64,000 nt of DNA from Bog-473 sp963779735 (GTDB taxonomy: Bacteria; Actinomycetota; Acidimicrobiia; Acidimicrobiales; RAAP-2), in contig CAVZZJ010000004.1 in NCBI GenBank assembly GCA_963779735.1, forward strand, positions 496,001-560,000. The letters are read 5' to 3'. The translations under genes were made by a program, and so were the position numbers. Of the stretch, positions 1 through 8,830 are shown one piece after another (the first letter of the stretch is position 1; each line of letters opens with the position of its first letter). The notes under the pieces were generated by a model that saw only the letters and a list, made by a program, of their open reading frames with translations, did no database searches and was not told the origin of the DNA.

Positions 1-264
1 GCGCCCGAGGATCTCGTTGAGCAGGCCGAGCTTCACCTGCCCGTAGCCCGGTCCGCCCAGGTGGGGACCGAGGTGGGTGGCCCACAGGCCGCGCTCCTTG
101 ACGACCGCCTGCAACGGGGGGATGAGGGCCTGGCGCACCGGATCCCCGAGATCGTGGGACTCCTTGACTACGAGGTCGAGCGGCTCGCACTCCTCGCGGA
201 CGAACTCTCTGGCCCAGGCCAGCTTCTCGGCGTACTCGGGCTCGGTGGAGAAGTCCCAGGCCAT
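1..264 (-). CDS. Acyl-CoA dehydrogenase, N-terminal part (runs off window)
   Basis: The first 88 codons of a minus-strand gene are present; the rest lies before the window. The protein begins MAWDFSTEPEYAEKLAWARE and closely resembles the complete acyl-CoA dehydrogenase at 12284 (MAWDFETDPEYQKKLDWANE), including the shared GLWATHLGP and LLNEILGR segments, so it is a paralogue of that FAD-dependent acyl-CoA alpha,beta-dehydrogenase. The ATG is preceded by a good ribosome-binding site (CGAGGAGGA on the coding strand). It is divergent from the SDR/thiolase operon, with about 95 bases between, which fits a shared control region for fatty-acid breakdown genes. The substrate cannot be told from the sequence. 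Confidence 0.85.
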   Translation of the reverse strand, partial: MAWDFSTEPEYAEKLAWAREFVREECEPLDLVVKESHDLGDPVRQALIPPLQAVVKERGLWATHLGPHLGGPGYGQVKLGLLNEILGR

Positions 265-359
265 GTCGGTTCCTCCTCGTTTGGGTCTTTGACGCCCCGA
301 CTGTGATAGAGACAAGGACGTCAGTCAAGTTCAACGTCAAGTCGAGAGGGAGCGGGACA

Positions 360-1253
360 ATGGTGGCTGGGGGAATGTGCGACGGGCGCGTCTGCATTGT
401 GACCGGCGGCGGTCGGGGTCTGGGGCGTGAGTATGCCCTCCTCCTCGCCGCCAACGGGGCAAAGATCGTCGTCAACGACCTCGGTGGGAGCCGCGACGGC
501 GTGGGACAGGATGTCGGGCCGGCCGAAGAGGTGGTCTCCGAAATCCGCGCCGCCGGCGGCGAGGCGGTGGCCAACACCGACGACATCAGCACGTGGGACG
601 GAGCCGCCCGCCTGGTGCAGCAGGCGGTCGACACCTTCGGCGGCCTCGACGTGCTGGTCAACAACGCGGGCATCCTGCGCGACCGCATGATGTTCTCCAT
701 GTCCGAAGAGGAGTGGGACGCCGTCATCCGCGTCCACCTCAAGGGGACGTTCGCTCCCAGCCATCACGCGGCGGTCTACTGGCGGGAGAGGGCGAAGGGC
801 GGCGGCACCAACGACGCCCGGCTCATCAACACCACCTCGGTGTCGGGTCTCTACGCCAACCCGGGCCAGTCCAACTACGGGGCGGCCAAAGCCGGTATCG
901 CCGCATTCACCCAGATCGCGGCGCAGGAGCTCGGCCGGTACGGCGTCACCGCCAACGCCATCGCCCCGGGTGCGATGACCCGCCTCACCTCCGACCTCCC
1001 GGTCTCCGACGAAATCCGCGAGAAGTTCTCCCCCGGGTGGGTGGCCCCGGCGATCGTCTGGCTGGCCTCGACCGACTCCGCCGACGTGACCGGCCAGGTC
1101 ATTGAGGCCTCGGGCCTGGTCCTGGCCGTGGCCGAGGGATGGCATCGCGGGCCGTCGACCGAGCCCATCGGGTCACCCGCAGAGGTGGGCCCGGCGGTTC
1201 GCAAGCTGCTCACCGAGGCGCGGCCCCGCACGCTGTTCAGCGAGACGAGCTGA
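360..1253 (+). CDS. SDR oxidoreductase, (3R)-hydroxyacyl-CoA dehydrogenase-like
   Basis: Short-chain dehydrogenase of 297 residues. The NAD(P)-binding glycine motif TGGGRGLG lies near residue 15, NNAG near 101, and the catalytic YGAAK (Tyr about 173, Lys about 177) follows a Thr/Ser-rich strand. The VNDLGGS segment after the first strands is typical of the hydroxyacyl-CoA dehydrogenase domain of multifunctional enzyme type 2, so a 3-hydroxyacyl-CoA oxidation step is likely. I chose the ATG at 360 because GAGAGGGAGCGGG precedes it; an upstream ATG at 303 would add 19 basic residues unlike the family. It is first in an operon with thiolase, enoyl-CoA hydratase and an AMACR-like racemase. Confidence 0.88.
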   Translation: MVAGGMCDGRVCIVTGGGRGLGREYALLLAANGAKIVVNDLGGSRDGVGQDVGPAEEVVSEIRAAGGEAVANTDDISTWDGAARLVQQAVDTFGGLDVLVNNAGILRDRMMFSMSEEEWDAVIRVHLKGTFAPSHHAAVYWRERAKGGGTNDARLINTTSVSGLYANPGQSNYGAAKAGIAAFTQIAAQELGRYGVTANAIAPGAMTRLTSDLPVSDEIREKFSPGWVAPAIVWLASTDSADVTGQVIEASGLVLAVAEGWHRGPSTEPIGSPAEVGPAVRKLLTEARPRTLFSETS

Positions 1254-1255
1254 CC

Positions 1256-2485
<1,230 letters not shown>

Positions 2486-2498
2486 CGGCGGCCGAGGG

Positions 2499-3275
2499 GT
2501 GGTCACGCTCAGCGTCGCGCCTTTTGGGCCCGGCATCGTGGTCCTGCGACTCGAGCGGCCCGAGCGGCTCAATGCGATCAACGAGGTCATGGTCCGTGAG
2601 CTCCACGAGGCGTGTGACCGTATCGCCGCCGACCGGGACGTGCGCGTCGTCGTCCTGACCGGCGCCGGACGCGGCTTCTGCTCGGGCATCGACATGCGCG
2701 ACTTCGGTCCAGCGATGCTGGAGCCCACGGACCCGGCGATCGACCGCCTGCGCTTCCAGGAACAGATGGCGTCGCTGCCCAAGGCGATCCGGGAGTTGCC
2801 CCAGCCGGTGATCGCCGCGGTCAACGGGCCGGCCGTCGGCGGTGGCCTCGCCCTGTGCCTGGCCGCCGACGTGCGGCTCTGCGCGGCGTCGGCGTCGTTC
2901 GGGAACGCCGCGGTCGTCATCGGTCTCAGCGGGGCCGAAATGGGGATGAGCTACCACCTCCCCCGGATCGTCGGTACCAGCGTGGCCGCCGACTGGATGC
3001 TCACGGGTCGGACCGTGACGGCCGAGGAGGCCAACCGGCGCGGTCTGGTCAGTGAGCTAGTAGAGGACGATCGGCTGCTCGACCGGGCCCTGGAGCTGGC
3101 CGGGCAGATCTCGGCGAACTCGGCCCTCGGCGTGCAGATGACCAAGAGGGCGTTGCAGCTCAACACCGATGCCCCCGGTCTCGACGCCGCACTGGAGGTC
3201 GAGAACCGCAACCAGGTCATCACCCACGCCACCGCCGAGGCCGCCGCGGCGCGGGCGAGGTGGGCGGGACGATGA
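2499..3275 (+). CDS. Enoyl-CoA hydratase/isomerase family protein
   Basis: Crotonase-fold protein of about 258 residues. It has the family entry motif LERPERLNAIN, the oxyanion-hole segment RGFCSGIDMRDF, and PVIAAVNGPAVGGGLALCLA with the GGG turn. It probably hydrates 2-enoyl-CoA esters for the neighbouring hydroxyacyl-CoA dehydrogenase and thiolase. The start is uncertain: a TTG at 2469 would overlap the thiolase by 17 bases, and the GTG at 2499 gives the usual family length. The position normally holding the first catalytic Glu reads VVIGLSGAEMGMSY, so the second acidic residue (GAEMG) is kept while the first site is less clear. The 3' end overlaps the next ATG (ATGA). Confidence 0.88.
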   Translation: MVTLSVAPFGPGIVVLRLERPERLNAINEVMVRELHEACDRIAADRDVRVVVLTGAGRGFCSGIDMRDFGPAMLEPTDPAIDRLRFQEQMASLPKAIRELPQPVIAAVNGPAVGGGLALCLAADVRLCAASASFGNAAVVIGLSGAEMGMSYHLPRIVGTSVAADWMLTGRTVTAEEANRRGLVSELVEDDRLLDRALELAGQISANSALGVQMTKRALQLNTDAPGLDAALEVENRNQVITHATAEAAAARARWAGR

Positions 3276-4420
3276 GATCGGGTCCGCTGAAGGGCGTCCG
3301 GGTCGTGATGCTGGCCGGGCTGGGCCCCGGCCCGTTCTGCGGGATGGTGCTGGCCGACCTGGGTGCGGACGTGGTGCGCATCGACAAGCTCGCCGAGGTC
3401 GACCAGGGGGCTCCCATTGACGGGGTCATGCGCCGCAACCAGCGCTCGGTGGCCATCGACCTCAAGGATCCGCGGGGTCGTGACCTCACGCGTTCGTTGG
3501 CCGGGAATGCCGACGCCTTCGTCGATGTGTACCGACCGGGGGTCGCCGAGCGTCTCGGGGTCGGTCCCGAGGACCTGCTCGAGCGCAACCCGCGGCTCGT
3601 CTATGCCCGCATGACCGGCTACGGGCAGGACGGGCCGTACGCCGCGATGGCCGGTCACGACATCAACTACATCGCCCTCAGCGGCGCACTTCACGCCATC
3701 GGACCAGCTGACGCCCCGGTGCCGCCCCTCAACCTGATCGGCGACTTCGGCGGAGGCGGCATGCTCCTGGCCGTGGGCCTCTTGAGCGGTGTTCTCGAGG
3801 CGAGGGGCACCGGCGTCGGTCAGGTGATCGACGTGTCCATGCTCGACGGCGCCGCCCTTCTGTTGGCGCCGATCTACGGCTTGCTGGCCCAGGGAGAATG
3901 GCGGGACCGGCGCCAGTCCAACGTCGTCGACGGCGGCGCCCATTTCTACCGGACCTACGAGACCGCCGACGGCAAGCATTTCTCGGTGGGTGCCATTGAG
4001 CCGCAGTTCTACGCCGAACTGTGCGCCCGCCTCGGTGTCGACGTGCCCCAGGCCGGCGACGATCCCACGGCTTGGGCAGCCCATGGCGAAGTGATGGCCG
4101 CCCGGTTCCGAGAGAGGACGCGCGCCGAGTGGGTGGACCAGCTGGTGACGCCCGGTTCGTGTGCGGCACCGGTACTGAGCCTCTCCGAAGCGCCGCTGCA
4201 CGCGCAGAACCTGTACCGACGCACCTTCGTGGAGGTCGACGGGGTGGTGCAACCGGCACCGGCCCCGCGCTTCTCCCGCACGGTGACCGAGGACCCGGGC
4301 GGGCCTGCCCTCCCCGGCGACCACACCCTCACGGCGCTCGCCGAGTTGGGGCTCGACCACCATACGGTGGAGGCCCTCGTGGCCGACGGCGTGGTCCGAC
4401 AGAGCGCCGCCCCACGCTGA
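3272..4420 (+). CDS. Alpha-methylacyl-CoA racemase-like CoA-transferase (CaiB/BaiF family)
   Basis: Class III CoA-transferase family protein of 382 residues, translationally coupled to the hydratase by ATGA. Within the family it matches the racemase branch: AGHDINYIALSG carries the His and IGDFGGGGMLLA the Asp that form the acid/base pair of alpha-methylacyl-CoA racemase, followed by GQVIDVSMLDGAALL. The enzyme would interconvert (2R)- and (2S)-methylacyl-CoA so that branched chains or sterol side chains can enter beta-oxidation. A CoA-transferase role cannot be excluded. It ends the operon; a possible hairpin follows directly. Confidence 0.85.
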   Translation: MRSGPLKGVRVVMLAGLGPGPFCGMVLADLGADVVRIDKLAEVDQGAPIDGVMRRNQRSVAIDLKDPRGRDLTRSLAGNADAFVDVYRPGVAERLGVGPEDLLERNPRLVYARMTGYGQDGPYAAMAGHDINYIALSGALHAIGPADAPVPPLNLIGDFGGGGMLLAVGLLSGVLEARGTGVGQVIDVSMLDGAALLLAPIYGLLAQGEWRDRRQSNVVDGGAHFYRTYETADGKHFSVGAIEPQFYAELCARLGVDVPQAGDDPTAWAAHGEVMAARFRERTRAEWVDQLVTPGSCAAPVLSLSEAPLHAQNLYRRTFVEVDGVVQPAPAPRFSRTVTEDPGGPALPGDHTLTALAELGLDHHTVEALVADGVVRQSAAPR

Positions 4421-4450
4421 GACCGCGCTCGGACGCGCTCGCTCGCGGTC
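4421..4450. terminator. Candidate hairpin between convergent genes
   Basis: GACCGCG at 4421-4427 is the reverse complement of CGCGGTC at 4444-4450, giving a 7-bp stem with a 16-base loop directly after the racemase stop. The next gene comes from the other strand. There is no T-run on either strand, so a factor-independent terminator is only a possibility. Confidence 0.3.
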
Positions 4451-4472
4451 GCGACCTCGGTCCCGGGAGCGT

Positions 4473-4820
4473 CTAGGACCCCACCTTGGCCCCACGCGGC
4501 TTCCAGAACGAGATGGCGGCGTTCGCCGCGTCGAGCGAGTCGCTCATCGTCATCTTCCCCGACGTCGCCGCCTCGGCCAGGCTCGACATGATCTTGCCCA
4601 CGTCGCCGTCCACCTCGTACACCGTGAGGTAGCGGTGGGACGGCGCCGGCGGCGCGGCGTCGGCGCCGTCCGGTTCCTCCAGATCGAACCGCTGGGCGGA
4701 GAGGATCCCCGGGATCGCCAACACCTCCGGCGCGTGCACCGTGTCGTACCACTCGTTGAACTCGCCGTCCCGGCCTTCCACCGGATTGGAGAAGACCAGG
4801 AAGAGACCGTTGTCGCTCAC
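4473..4820 (-). CDS. Small ferredoxin-like/dimeric alpha-beta barrel protein (EthD/DUF4286-like)
   Basis: Protein of 115 residues starting MSDNGLFLVFSNPVEGRDGE and containing FNEWYDTVHAPEVLAIPG. That pattern is typical of the small dimeric alpha/beta barrel families (EthD, DUF4286 and relatives). Such proteins often bind or cyclise hydrophobic small molecules, and in actinobacteria they commonly sit beside steroid or fatty-acid genes, but no reaction can be named. It has no signal peptide and no membrane segment. A purine-rich stretch, CGAAAGGAAA, precedes the ATG on the coding strand. It is convergent with the racemase operon. Confidence 0.7.
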   Translation of the reverse strand: MSDNGLFLVFSNPVEGRDGEFNEWYDTVHAPEVLAIPGILSAQRFDLEEPDGADAAPPAPSHRYLTVYEVDGDVGKIMSSLAEAATSGKMTMSDSLDAANAAISFWKPRGAKVGS

Positions 4821-4911
4821 GTGTTTCCTTTCGCTCGAGTGTCTGCCGCTACTGAGTCAACCATGATTTACGACGCCGGCGCAGGGTCGCGACCCCACGT
4901 TCGACGTAGGG

Positions 4912-5508
4912 TCAGTCACCGCCGACGCTGGAGCTGCCCGACAGCTCGCGCTCGTCCGCTCCCGCGCTGGAGGGCGTGGCCGGCTCCGGGGGCGTGGCCG
5001 TGGCTCCCTCGGCCCTGTCCCAGCTGCGCCACACGAGCCGGTGCACCGGGATGAACCGGGGGATGTCGCGCAGGCCGGGGATGAAGGGCACGGCGAGGAG
5101 GAGGATCGTGGCCGCCCCGGTGAGGTAGATGGCGATCAGGTCGACATTGGCGGAGTTGTCGAAGCCCGGCACCTGGTACCACAGGGTGTAGAGCCACAGC
5201 CAGGGCTGGCCTGGGTAGCTGCCGGTCTCGTTCATGACGCCCTACTGGGTGCCGCTCAGGTGGTCGGTGGTGGCCTTGGTGCTGAAGTACTGCCCGTCTT
5301 CGAGGAAGAGCAGCGGTTTGGTGAAGTCGGTCCCGTAGAACGCCTGGTTGGAGATGAGGTCTGCGTCGAGGGCCCCGCTGCGAGCCAGGGTGAGCTCGGT
5401 GGCGATCAGCTCGGGCACCGGGCCGTCGGCGGCCGTGGGCACGACGGCGCCGCCGTCGTGGAACGTGACCTTGGTCAGCTGACCGGCTGCAGCCCGGCAA
5501 ACAACCTG
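4912..5508 (-). pseudogene. Decayed C-terminal copy of the cytochrome b partner gene
   Basis: Two ORFs in one frame (5242-5442 and 4912-5235) together match the C-terminal 150 or so residues of the upstream gene at 5525-6559: TKPLLFLEDGQYFSTKA against TKPLLFLADGTYLDTLA, and MNETGSYPGQPWLWLYTLWY against MNETGNFPGQAWLWLYTMWY. They are separated by an in-frame TAG exactly where the intact paralogue has Trp in SQWGMMNE, which is a TGG to TAG change. Reading upstream, the frame is open only to a TGA near 5509, so the N-terminal 200 residues are missing. The divergence from the intact gene suggests an old paralogue, later truncated. If TAG were read through, a one-TM fragment would still result. 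Confidence 0.8.
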
Positions 5509-5524
5509 TCAGGTCACCTACTTC

Positions 5525-6559
5525 CTATCCCGTACCCTGTACCGGCGCCGCACTTGGAGCTCCTGTTGGTGGCTCCTTCCCGAAGCCAACCCTGCCTGCG
5601 GCGATGTCCCGGTAGTGCTGGCGCCAGATCAGGCGATAGACCCGGCTCCAGCGAGGAATCGAGCGGAGTCCGGGGATGAAGGGAACCAGAACCAACAACA
5701 CCGTGAGGACCATCATGATCGCCCAGACCTGAAGGTCGCCGTTCGACGATGTTTTCATCGGAGGCACCTGGTACCACATGGTGTAGAGCCACAGCCAGGC
5801 CTGACCGGGGAAGTTCCCCGTCTCGTTCATCATTCCCCACTGGCTGCCCTGGAGGTGTTGGGCGCCGGCGAGCGTGTCTAGATACGTGCCGTCGGCGAGG
5901 AAGAGCAGCGGCTTGGTGTAGTTCGTGTTGTAGAACTGGCCCTCGCTCAACAGCGTGCCGTCGAGGCCCCCGGTCTGTGCCATGGCGGTGAGGGAGCCGA
6001 TGATGACCCCGACCGGGCCGTAGCGACCGGAAGGGACCCGAAGGCGGCCGTGGAGATCGGCCGCGTTGGCAACAGCCTTCTCGTACGCCGTCGTCCACGC
6101 GCCCTGCTGGGTCGGCGACGCACCTTCGTACAAGTTAAGCGCGCCCTGCACGAGCGGCTGGTTGGGCAGCGTCCTCAGCGGGCCAATGACGAAGTCCTGC
6201 GCGGTGTCGATGGGCTGGTGGACGCCGAACCACTGGTCCGGCTCGAAGAAACCGATGTGCTGCGAGGAGTCGGGCGTCGCGTTGTAGGGCGGGCCGTAGG
6301 TGGCAACGGCGCTCGTGCCGTCGAGCTCGGTGACGGCAGTCTGGGCGAAGTCGACCGGGTTGGCGATGGACCAGGTCTTGAGCGTGATGGCCGGCTTGTC
6401 CGGTGAGGAGAAGACGACGGCCAGGAGCACGATGAGGACGGCGACCGCCAGGAAGGCGACGAACGCCTCCTTCAAGATGTCATAGGGGACGTAGGCACCC
6501 TTCCACTCGGCCACGTCGCGGTCGGGCTTGAACCGGTGCACCCGCTTGGCGGCGTTCAT
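5525..6559 (-). CDS. Membrane partner of cytochrome b with large extracytoplasmic domain
   Basis: Protein of 344 residues coupled to the cytochrome b gene by ATGA. A cytosolic start (VHRFKPDRDVAEWKGAYVPY) leads into one hydrophobic segment near residues 31-50 (AFVAFLAVAVLIVLLAVVF). A hydrophilic region of about 200 residues follows, probably outside the membrane. Next come the aromatic segment AWLWLYTMWYQVP, a second hydrophobic stretch (VWAIMMVLTVLLVLVPFIPG) and a basic tail with PGLRSIPRWSRVYRLIWR. It has no CxxCH, no Rieske Cys-His boxes and no PEWY of cytochrome b subunit IV. The gene order implies it is a subunit of a quinol-oxidising b-type complex; the fold and electron-transfer role are unknown to me. 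Confidence 0.75.
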   Translation of the reverse strand: MNAAKRVHRFKPDRDVAEWKGAYVPYDILKEAFVAFLAVAVLIVLLAVVFSSPDKPAITLKTWSIANPVDFAQTAVTELDGTSAVATYGPPYNATPDSSQHIGFFEPDQWFGVHQPIDTAQDFVIGPLRTLPNQPLVQGALNLYEGASPTQQGAWTTAYEKAVANAADLHGRLRVPSGRYGPVGVIIGSLTAMAQTGGLDGTLLSEGQFYNTNYTKPLLFLADGTYLDTLAGAQHLQGSQWGMMNETGNFPGQAWLWLYTMWYQVPPMKTSSNGDLQVWAIMMVLTVLLVLVPFIPGLRSIPRWSRVYRLIWRQHYRDIAAGRVGFGKEPPTGAPSAAPVQGTG

Positions 6560-7254
6560 CCCGAGGCGTCCGGTTGGGCCGGAGCTGGGTCGAGGGTCTC
6601 GGGCGTGCGCTCACCCTCGGCGAAGGGCGGTACGATGCCGTGTCGTCGTACCAGGAGCACATGGAGCGCGGCGATGACGGCGACGGCGATGGGGAGTAGG
6701 ACGATGTGCCACATGAGCATCTGCCCGAAGTTCAAGACGTTCCAAAAGGCTCCGGCCCCCGTTGCGTTGATGCCATCCTTGGCCTGGGTGGAGATCCACT
6801 GGGAGTCGAAGTTCTGTTGCGACAGGTAGCCGGTGAAGGCGGCCGCAACGGACATCACGAAGGAGATGACGCCCGTGACCCACGTCAAGCGGCGGTTTCC
6901 TCTCCAGGCCGCCATGAAGAATTTGCCCCACAGGTGGATCACCATGAAGAAGAAGAAGGCCTCGACGCTCCACAGGTGCAGGGAGTTGACGAAGTGCCCG
7001 GCGGTCGACACGTGCCACCAACTGGGGCCCATGATGGCGAGAACGCAGCCCGTGATGATGACCCAGGCCAGGCTTACCACCGTCAGGACGCCGAACACGT
7101 AGATCCACGAGGCCATGTAGGCCGGTTGGCGGTCCGGTAGGATGCGGTCGGGGGGGAAGGCGGACTCGGCCGCTCTCCGGGCGCGGGCCGTCCATTGGCG
7201 TGACTCGTCGTCGGTGGCCGTGCTCCTTCTGTCTTTCCCGGTGTCGAGGCTCAC
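6556..7254 (-). CDS. Cytochrome b6-type N-terminal domain protein
   Basis: Protein of 232 residues with four predicted membrane helices. Heme ligands are visible in the right helices: His93 and His107 (SLHLW to VIHLWG, 13 residues between) and His183 and His198 (MWHIV to AALHV, 14 between). The 13/14 spacing is that of cytochrome b6 rather than the 13/13 of mitochondrial cytochrome b. It lacks the C-terminal (subunit IV-like) half. The GTG start at 7254 overlaps the upstream stop (GTGA) and gives a plausible soluble N-terminus; the longer frame to 7548 would read through the small upstream gene. The family oxidises quinol and passes electrons across the membrane; no Rieske or cytochrome c gene is in this window. 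Confidence 0.87.
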   Translation of the reverse strand: MSLDTGKDRRSTATDDESRQWTARARRAAESAFPPDRILPDRQPAYMASWIYVFGVLTVVSLAWVIITGCVLAIMGPSWWHVSTAGHFVNSLHLWSVEAFFFFMVIHLWGKFFMAAWRGNRRLTWVTGVISFVMSVAAAFTGYLSQQNFDSQWISTQAKDGINATGAGAFWNVLNFGQMLMWHIVLLPIAVAVIAALHVLLVRRHGIVPPFAEGERTPETLDPAPAQPDASG

Positions 7255-7442
7255 TCGTTCCGCCCCTTGCGCCGGGGGAAGGGCAGGAGGATGGCGAGCA
7301 CGAAGACGGCGATCATAAGGATGATCACAACGAAGTTCGCGACCGACATCTGTATGAAGCCCCAATGGATGTAGCGGCCGTTGCCGTTCAGGTTGATCAG
7401 GCTCCCAAGCAGGCTTGCAACCGCAACGCCAATCGTGTGCAT
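7251..7442 (-). CDS. Small single-span membrane protein of the cytochrome b operon
   Basis: Protein of 63 residues, MHTIGVAVASLLGSLINLNG at the N-terminus, then a clear membrane helix (FVVIILMIAVFVLAILLPF, about residues 36-54) and a basic PRRKGRNE end. It is the first gene of the minus-strand operon and its stop overlaps the GTG of cytochrome b. The ATG follows CAGATTCGGAGGTC on the coding strand, a good ribosome-binding site. Small hydrophobic subunits are usual in b-type complexes, which is the likely role; I recognise no named family. Confidence 0.72.
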   Translation of the reverse strand: MHTIGVAVASLLGSLINLNGNGRYIHWGFIQMSVANFVVIILMIAVFVLAILLPFPRRKGRNE

Positions 7443-7992
7443 GGCATGACCTCCGAATCTGAAGGCTAGGTATCGATGGGGGTTCTAGCAAGCGATAAGG
7501 ATCTCGATTAGGCCCCGATCGCCGGACCGGGGTGCGGGTGTATCGCACTTCAGGGATTCGCCGACACCGGTTGACATGAGGGGGCCCCTTCGAGTTGGCG
7601 GTCTACACGAGCCTGTCCCACACGAGGCCGGGCTGGCAGGGCCATTGGTCCCGGGAATCGGCCACCATGCCGCGGAGCTGTCCCGCCGCCGGCCTGGCGG
7701 CCTACCAGTGCACGAAGACGGCCAGTGCGACGAGCAACGCCACGGCAAGCACGACAACGGCCCACCCTCGGTTGCGGCCGCCCCGCAGAACGACCAGTCG
7801 AGGTCGGCCCGAGTCGTGGCGGTGGGGGGCGATGAGACAGACGATACGTACGTACCACGGGAGGGACATCCCCCGTGAGGATGAATTTTGAGCCCGAGAG
7901 CACGCCGCACGCGCAGTCGGTCCATGCGCTCCGCGCGGCCCCCGGCTCGCACTCAGGCCAATCTCAGCTGGCACACACATGGCCCACCCACG
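7443..7992. other. 550-base divergent region between cytochrome b operon and YceI gene
   Basis: This stretch separates two divergent transcription units and must hold both promoters. I see no RNA gene in it. Its only plausible coding content is the small minus-strand membrane ORF at 7702-7869. The 260 bases next to the operon start (7443-7701) contain only ORFs of shadow-like composition. Confidence 0.5.
7702..7869 (-). CDS. Possible 55-residue membrane protein
   Basis: A short frame starting MSLPWYVRIVCLIAPHRHDS ends in a convincing hydrophobic helix (WAVVVLAVALLVALAVFVHW) at the very C-terminus. The tail-anchor-like layout is unusual for a chance frame. Against it, the ATG has only a G-rich run directly in front of it rather than a spaced ribosome-binding site, and the region is GC-rich enough to give long spurious frames. 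It lies alone between divergent operons. No family is recognised. Confidence 0.35.
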   Translation of the reverse strand: MSLPWYVRIVCLIAPHRHDSGRPRLVVLRGGRNRGWAVVVLAVALLVALAVFVHW

Positions 7993-8817
7993 ATGCGGAC
8001 CATGCGAAGACGTTGGAAGTGGCTCGTGGGAGCGGTCGCCGCCGTTGTCATCCTGGCGGTCGCCGTTCCTTTCATCTACATCCACCTGATTGAGGGGCCG
8101 GCGCCGGCCAAGCTCGTCTTGCCGGCCACCCACTCGACGTCGACCGCCGTGGCTTCCGGCGCCAGCACCGGCGCGGTCGGTGTCGAAGGGACCTACCACG
8201 TCGGGGCGGGTTCGGAGGCGGGGTACCGGGTGACCGAGGTGCTGATCGGCCAGCACTCGACCGCTGTCGGCCGCACCTCGAAGATCTGGGGCTCCGTTAC
8301 CATTTCGGGGGACAGCGTCACGGCGGGAAGGTTCACCGTGGACATGGCCAGCGTCGTCAGTGACCAAAGCGAGCGGAACGCGCAGTTCGACGGTCGCATC
8401 ATGAACGTGTCGCAGTACCCGACGGCAACGCTGAAGCTGACCGCGCCGATCTCGCTCGGGACGATCCCGGCCGTCGGGGCCAAGGTGACCTACGCGGCAA
8501 CGGGGGACCTGACGATGCACGGGGTCACCCGCTCCGTGACCTTCCCCTTGTCGGCGGAGCGAACCGCCAGCGGGATCTACGCGCTGGCCGATCTGCCGAT
8601 TCAGTTCTCCGAGTGGAACATCGCCAATCCGAGCGTCGGCGGGTTCGTGACCACCGACAGCTCCGGGACGCTGGAGGTGCTGGTGTTCTTGACCGCTGGT
8701 GCCGGCAACCCGGTGACCACCGCCACCGGCGGGTCGTCCCAAAACCCCGGAGGGGCACCCGGTCAGGTCACCGTCCCGAGCACCACCGTTCCCAAGATCA
8801 CCATTCCCGCGGGGTGA
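7993..8817 (+). CDS. YceI family protein with N-terminal membrane anchor
   Basis: Protein of 274 residues. Basic residues (MRTMRRRWKW) precede a hydrophobic segment (LVGAVAAVVILAVAVPFIYI), so it is anchored or secreted. A low-complexity linker is followed by the YceI lipocalin-like barrel: GTYHVGAGSEAGYRVTE, WGSVTISGDSVTAGRFTVDM, AQFDGRIMNVSQYPTATLKL and GDLTMHGVTRSVTFPL. A Pro/Thr-rich tail (VPSTTVPKITIP) ends it. YceI proteins bind isoprenoid chains such as quinones. The gene is divergent from the cytochrome b operon, which makes a quinone-linked role attractive but unproven. I chose the ATG at 7993 because translation from 7888 would add Arg-rich sequence before the anchor. Confidence 0.87.
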   Translation: MRTMRRRWKWLVGAVAAVVILAVAVPFIYIHLIEGPAPAKLVLPATHSTSTAVASGASTGAVGVEGTYHVGAGSEAGYRVTEVLIGQHSTAVGRTSKIWGSVTISGDSVTAGRFTVDMASVVSDQSERNAQFDGRIMNVSQYPTATLKLTAPISLGTIPAVGAKVTYAATGDLTMHGVTRSVTFPLSAERTASGIYALADLPIQFSEWNIANPSVGGFVTTDSSGTLEVLVFLTAGAGNPVTTATGGSSQNPGGAPGQVTVPSTTVPKITIPAG

Positions 8818-8830
8818 GCAGGCCGGTGGT

